Source: Bimuria novae-zelandiae CBS 107.79
Taxonomy: Eukaryota; Ascomycota; Dothideomycetes; Pleosporales; Didymosphaeriaceae
Length of the DNA: 64,000 bases
Direction of reading: 5' to 3'
NCBI GenBank assembly: GCA_010015655.1
Contig: ML976731.1
Coordinates: 112,530-176,529 of the forward strand
The notes under the pieces are model-generated. The model ran no database searches, was not told the DNA's origin, and saw nothing but the letters and a program-made list of their open reading frames with translations. Made by a program: the position numbers and the translations under genes. Shown here piece after piece: positions 59,168 to 64,000 of the stretch (its first letter is position 1; each line of letters begins with the position of its first letter).

Positions 59168-59742
59168 CTAAATCATGTTCGCCGCCTGGTATTCCTGATC
59201 ATCAATTTTTTCATTGCCCGCTGCCTCGCTGTCTTCTTTAAGAAGCTTGCGAAGCTCCTCATGGGCATCATCTTCCCTCCGTTCCCGTTATTCCTCGTAA
59301 TTCTTTCTGCCCTCCTGAAACATTGCTTCCAGTTTTTTATGTTTGGTAATGTCAGGTGTTGGGTCGCCTCCCCGCGGACAGCTCTTTTTGTAGTGGTGAA
59401 AGACTTCATTTCTAAGGTATTCTTGGTCAAAGCCCCACTCAATTGCAGTCTTTATAAATCAAGCCTCGATGGCATGTTATTCCGTGTCCTTTTGAAGCTC
59501 GGCGATGGACTGCTTGCTGTCCTTTGCTCGAATCGGCCTCGAAACGTTCATCCATTCATCGTATTCGGCCTTGGAAAGGGATTTTCTGAACGCCCCCTAG
59601 GTTCTAGATAGATCTTTGATATGAGGTCTTCCGCGTATTAGGAGTTTCCCGGATGCAATAAGGGGCCGAGCTTCTTGTTAATATCAAGAATCTATAACAA
59701 GTTGTTATAGATTTTTGGCGTGATAGTCGCGGGGTCAGACAT
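59168..59742 (-). pseudogene. pseudogene of a fungal conserved protein (stops and one frameshift)
   Basis: From ATG 59742, MSDPATITPKIYNNLL is followed by a stop, then ILDINKKLGPLLHPGNS and a stop. After one frame change near 59590-59575 a single frame continues to the natural stop at 59168-59170: KAEYDEWMNVSRPIRAKDSK, TAIEWGFDQEYLRNEVFHHY, KKSCPRGGDPTPDITKHKKL, then a charged helix (DDAHEELRKLLKEDSEAA). It is interrupted by three more stops (TAA, TGA, TAA) that sit where CAA, TGG or CGA codons would be expected. No domain name is recognised, but sense is strong. It is a single-copy-looking gene apparently hit by C-to-T changes. Confidence 0.7.
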
Positions 59743-61935
59743 TTTTCCTGGTAATTGGTTCGCTTTGTACGTACGTTTATGAAACGGCCGAGATTCGATT
59801 TTCCTATAGAGGATTTGAAGATAGTGTTACTGCAACAGACGTATCAAAAGAGAAATATGGGCTGTTATACATCTGAGAGAGGGAGTCAAACGAGAGGATA
59901 TATAACATGACGAGTAACATTTCGACACAGATATGCGTCATCAGGCTAATGTAAAGTGTGGACATCAACTACGTTTAGAACACTTCCGTATGACTAAGTA
60001 CTCCGTTGACAAAACAGTTTGAGTCACCTAATCGAGAGAACCATTTTGATGGATCATGGCATGTGTGTACTTGTTTTGAAAACCGCCGTATAGTCTTGCC
60101 TTCCACTGTGTTTCTTCTATTCTGTCAGATCAACGTGTAAGGTTTCTGGGGTATGCTTTTATATCTCGAGATATCTGGATATGTACCGGATGTCCCCATT
60201 GTCTAAGATACATGTTCTGGTACGAGAGAGCTGTGCTGTAATTACGTCTAGGTTCTATCAATTTGTGCTAGTAAACTTGGAACGTTGTATGTGATGGGTG
60301 AAGCTTCCGGTGAGGCTGCCAGCCTGCAGATGGCTCGTTCTCCTTCATTGGTTATGTTTCATATGGCATATGCAGCTTCCCGGAGGAGCGGTGACCCCTG
60401 ACTGCTGGTATATACGCCCTCAGCGCTCACCCTTCGTAGATCATGCATATCATCACTTTTCAGCCTCATCTTAGGTTCACATTGTATTCGGCCTGGGGAT
60501 TATGTGCTTGACTTCATAATGTAGTGGCAAATGAGATGGAGGCGTATTTCACAGCTTCTCTTCTCACCGTAGCCCAAATTCCGAGGAACCCCGTCTTCAT
60601 GTGGAACCCACGGGCAATGCAATCTGTTGCCAATCAGATCAATGCCACTATTCAAGGCGTAAAATGATGCTACAAGAAAGAGCAAGAAGGCCTTTTGAAG
60701 TCCGCCAACTCAAATTCAGTTCATATCTTGACTCTTATAGGGCGCAATGGATTTTCCCACGAATTTCTAGCAATCTTAAATCAAATTCAGGTTCTTCCTG
60801 ATTTATTGAGGCATTGTGTTAGAATGGCCGAGTAGGCAGAGTGGTTTGGAAGGACAATAAATAGCCAAGAAACTTCACTCTGGGCAAGTTCGTTGTAGAG
60901 GCAAAGTTCGTGAAGGATCTGGAGCGCTTTGTGCAAAATTCGGCAGAGCCACTGGTTCCTCGGTAGGGCGCGCCACCAACAGGCAAGGTCTATTATCATT
61001 AGCTACAATCCATCCGTAATATTTGGCTTCCCCTACTGTGTTTAGACAGTCGGAGTTTACCTTGGAAGTTCTCGGAGGGGAGAGACCTGCCTATGGGCGC
61101 TGGGCTGTCAAACCACCCGTTAAATTTTTGTCGCTGCAACACTCGCTCTTGAGATAGACCTAAGCGTAATTTTAATTCTTCATAGTAACAGTGTTTGGTT
61201 GATGTGGCAAGAGTAAGATTAGACTTGCAGCCAATTGTGACCATTAAACTGTTTGGGTTAGCCTACGCGCCTCGTGTTTCGTATTCGTATTCGTATATCA
61301 AGCAGGGTTCCCTCCACCATCAGCATTTTTGCTCCAATTATGCTCAGGAGCTCTTGGCGTTTTGGTTTGGTGCCCACATCGGCACAGTTCTTGCAAAATT
61401 GCGTTGGATACCCCTGCTGACCCGTCATCTTCCACAGCTTCTCAAATGTCGTCTCAACTCAACAACCTTTCCAGCTCAGGCTCAATGAAACAGACCTCGG
61501 CAAAAAAGCCCTGCATATTGTCAATCTGATGGAAGCTCACGTATGGCTACTGTTTTGTTCAGCTCGTCTGCATTAGGATTCACCTAGCATGCAACGTACA
61601 GGAAGGTTAGTTCGACCCCCAGTATCCATGGGTAGAAACTAAAATAGATACACAATTTATCCGCCGTGTTGTTGTGTACCCCTGTAACGGTCTTACTGGC
61701 TACCGGTGCTTTCTCCATGTAACGCAACATCGGCCGCCAAGGTGCTTGTCCGTGCTACAATTCGTTGCCTCATATGATTTTATCGGCGCTTTGCTGATTG
61801 GAGTCGACTTCAATGCAATTATGAGCCCGATTCGGAATGGCGTTAATACGAGCAAGTTGATTCCGTGGCAGCGTCGCCCCCGTACCGACAAAGCTTGTTC
61901 GAACAATGTTCATGTTACTCGGGAATAAGGTGATA
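59743..61935. other. gene-poor spacer, nothing supported
   Basis: 2.2 kb of mixed composition with short frames on both strands (60500-60685, 60787-60999, 60999-61244 minus; 61195-61488 plus). None has recognisable domains, and consecutive frames do not join through credible introns. No tRNA or repeat identified. Confidence 0.45.
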
Positions 61936-62322
61936 ACGTACCCGGCAAGCGAGCGGCCCACCCCAAAACTCACTAAAAAGACGAAATTTTAATAGTTAAT
62001 ATCTCCACAACTACATTATAGTAATTCATAAAACTTAAAAATAAACTTTTAAGTATAATATTTAGTAGCTATTAGAGTCGTAACACGTGCAGTCCTATAG
62101 GTTTTAAGATATCAAGATTTGGTTAGTTGTAGCTCCCACTCTTAATATATTAATAACTATAGGGCTGTACGTATTAAGATGCTAATAACTACTAGATATT
62201 ATACTTAAAAGCTTATATTTTAAGTTTTATAGAATATTATTAAGTAGTTGTGGAGATATTAACTATTAAAATTTCGTCTTTTTAGTGAGTTTTGGGGTGG
62301 GCCGCTCGCTTGCCGGGTACGT
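61936..62322. mobile_element. MITE with long inverted repeats and TA target duplication
   Basis: 387 bp flanked by TA (61934-61935, 62323-62324). The first about 75 bp (ACGTACCCGGCAAGCGAGCG...) are an almost perfect inverted copy of the last 75 bp. Weaker complementarity continues to about 140 bp on each side, so the whole element can fold into a hairpin. No coding capacity. The terminal ACGTACCCGG resembles the ACGTGCACGG end of the pogo/Fot1-type element at 652-2760, suggesting mobilisation by a related transposase. It lies 180-215 bp upstream of the membrane-protein gene. Confidence 0.9.
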
Positions 62323-62537
62323 TACAGCATTCTTGGTCTTCTAATTTTAAACCTTGGCAAACGACTGGGGGCCATTTCATCAACCTACACATGTGCATGT
62401 GGACACTCTTATCTCTAGTGCTCGTGCAAGGAAGTCGACGAGCTGAGGACCTCTGGGAGATATAACTGGAAGATTGGAATTTAGTTCCACGATTTGCTCT
62501 CATGCGCCAAAATCTCGTCTCCGTCAATTTCGTCGCA

Positions 62538-64000
62538 ATGACTGCGCAAGCACCAGAAATGTATAACTACTCTGCTGACAGCTCTCAATTTGCGTCTACG
62601 GTGAAGGTCGAGGCTACGGTGAACGAATTCTCTCCAGGTACATCGGTTAAAGCCAATGAGAACAGTAATACCAAAACAAACAAAATTTTGGATGGATCCT
62701 TATTTACAGTCTGGCTTTCGGCTCTCTGCGCGCTGACACTGCTCATCCTCACTTCAATTTATGCTGGCAACTCGTCACTACTGGCTGGACACCGAAGCAT
62801 CGGACGGTCGCCCGGCAATGTCCTACTCGTCTTGAGGGTCCTATCAGAATTGGCAGGTGTTATGATGGCTACCACTATTGCTGGAACGCTGGAGGTGCTG
62901 CAGTGGACCTTGATCAGCCGTCAAGAAGGTAGAAAGGGCATGAGCTTCACTGACTATCTGGTTATGCATGCTGGAACAGGAGTGTCTGGACTCATTCAAC
63001 TGGCCTTTGGCCGTGGTGTGCCAAAGCTGAGCAGCCGGTTTTGGAGCATGACGAGGCTGATTGGCATCGCTATGGTCCCACTTCTCAACGTTGTTATCAT
63101 GAGTAAGTTAACCCAGGGGAACCTCCAATCTTGTCCCGGAAATCGATCCTGATCGTTCGATAGGTAATGTGAATACGGCAATTACCTACGATAAGCTCAC
63201 TATCACGGCACCCGTGACCGGGTACGGTGTTGGTACTTTCAACGCTTCCCTAGCCGCGATATGGCACCCGATGGCCGACTTGCTCTTCTCAACAAACTTC
63301 ATGTACTTTCTGTCGGACGGGGCTCGCGTCGTCGATATTACTGCTCCCGCAGCACGAGCTCGTTGCAACGATGGCGAAGAAAACTGTGTAGTATCCTATT
63401 ACGTTTCTGGTGGGAGCGGTGATTTCGCACCTGCATTGCTTGCAAGCGGAGACTCTCGCGGGGCTGATGCTTTTCTCGCTGAAGCTCAGCCTGGCTTCGT
63501 ATTCGACTTCACTGATGGCAGCAACGACTGGCAATTCGCGGACAATGAATGCAGCGTTTTCGGCGCAGATATCGCCGCTTGGGCGCTATGTCTGAAGGAT
63601 GGCACCGAAGACAATGAGATTAAGGCGCGGCTCATCGACTGCCCTGCAGATGTCGCATCGCTATTCCAATGTCACGACTCCAGATCCTGGCTTAAGAATC
63701 AAGGCTTCTCGACGTCACTGCACTCTTGGTATCGGTGAGTTTACTTTGCATACAACGCCTGACCTAGTGGAACATCGCTAATATTTGACCTACGAAAAAA
63801 GATCCGCAGAAGTCGCTTACAGCCGCGTGAACGACTCTATATTGACCCACTCGTTCGAGGGTTCGCCGCCACAAACACCTGCTTCTATACCGGCAGCAGA
63901 ACTGCTGACTGCGTTCATTCTCGTCTTCAAGTCGTCCAATCAAGCTAGCCCTTTCGCGAACGCACTCACGCTGCTTGGTGTTGGGAACAACACTGCTGCT
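62538..64000 (+). CDS. fungal multi-span membrane protein, unknown function (partial, 3' end outside)
   Basis: Exons 62538-63102, 63164-63734 and 63802 onward (introns 61 nt, GTAAGT...ATAG, and 67 nt, GTGAGT...AAAG) give at least 444 residues, continuing past the window. A polar N-terminus is followed by a transmembrane segment at about 54-76 (TVWLSALCALTLLILTSIYA), hydrophobic segments near 92-120 (VLLVLRVLSELAGVMMAT) and about 175-190 (IGIAMVPLLNVVIM). A large Cys-containing domain then follows, presumably extracytoplasmic (FMYFLSDGARVVDITAPAAR, CNDGEENC, DNECSVFGADIAAWALC). This organisation matches a large group of uncharacterised ascomycete membrane proteins. An alternative in-frame start at 62502 adds 12 residues. 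Function unknown. Confidence 0.82.

Noticed and set aside
1..64000. CRISPR array, rRNA or tRNA genes
   Set aside because: No regularly spaced repeats and no cloverleaf with T-loop signature noticed by eye; a tRNAscan run would be decisive.

Overview
The window looks like a filamentous ascomycete (Pezizomycotina) chromosome, most plausibly a dothideomycete. Genes carry short GT-AG introns of about 50-100 nt with CTAAC/CTGAC-type branch sites. The genes recognised by homology are fungal: a flotillin, PYM, complex III subunit QCR9, UBR1, a stomatin, a mitochondrial carrier and a fungal multi-span membrane protein. The species assignment is inference. The sequence is split into gene-bearing blocks of balanced composition and TpA-rich, stop-riddled repeat blocks. 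Inside the repeats, damage is nearly all C-to-T/G-to-A (Trp to TAG, Cys to Tyr), the signature of repeat-induced point mutation (RIP).

Layout. 1-8146: a fragment of a Tc1-like element, two abutting pogo/Fot1-type elements and a 3.2-kb Tc1/mariner element that also holds a decayed opposite-strand ORF. 9146-10712: flotillin (minus). 11541-12857: Tc1/mariner relic with TA target duplication. 13228-23177: gene block with a conserved hypothetical gene, PYM (minus) divergent from QCR9 (plus), and the two-exon UBR1. 23178-26240: gene-poor. 26240-36835: a hAT relic (minus) split by a solo LTR and by a 7.2-kb Ty3/gypsy chromovirus with 5-bp target duplications. 36842-41283: an F-box gene stub, a second hAT relic and gene-poor AT-rich DNA. 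41284-47129: a broken beta-lactamase-like gene, a stomatin gene and a YPR011C-like mitochondrial carrier. 48114-56648: a Tc1-like element whose transposase is split by a second, 6.8-kb chromovirus. 56651-61935: gene-poor DNA with a pseudogene of a fungal conserved protein. 61936-62322: a MITE. 62538-end: a membrane protein gene running off the window.

The functional genes are ordinary housekeeping loci and form no evident pathway cluster. Two SPFH-domain proteins (flotillin, stomatin) occur 33 kb apart. The most unusual signal is in the mobile DNA. The chromovirus at 48787-55574 carries, antisense to pol and just inside the 3' LTR, an undamaged 142-codon ORF. It has the exact cysteine spacing of a Gal4-type Zn(II)2Cys6 cluster followed by a predicted coiled coil. 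The unrelated chromovirus at 29174-36359 has coding-like sequence in the same antisense position, with a half-match to the same cysteine spacing. A Tc1-like element (4898-8146) also carries an extra opposite-strand ORF of unknown function.
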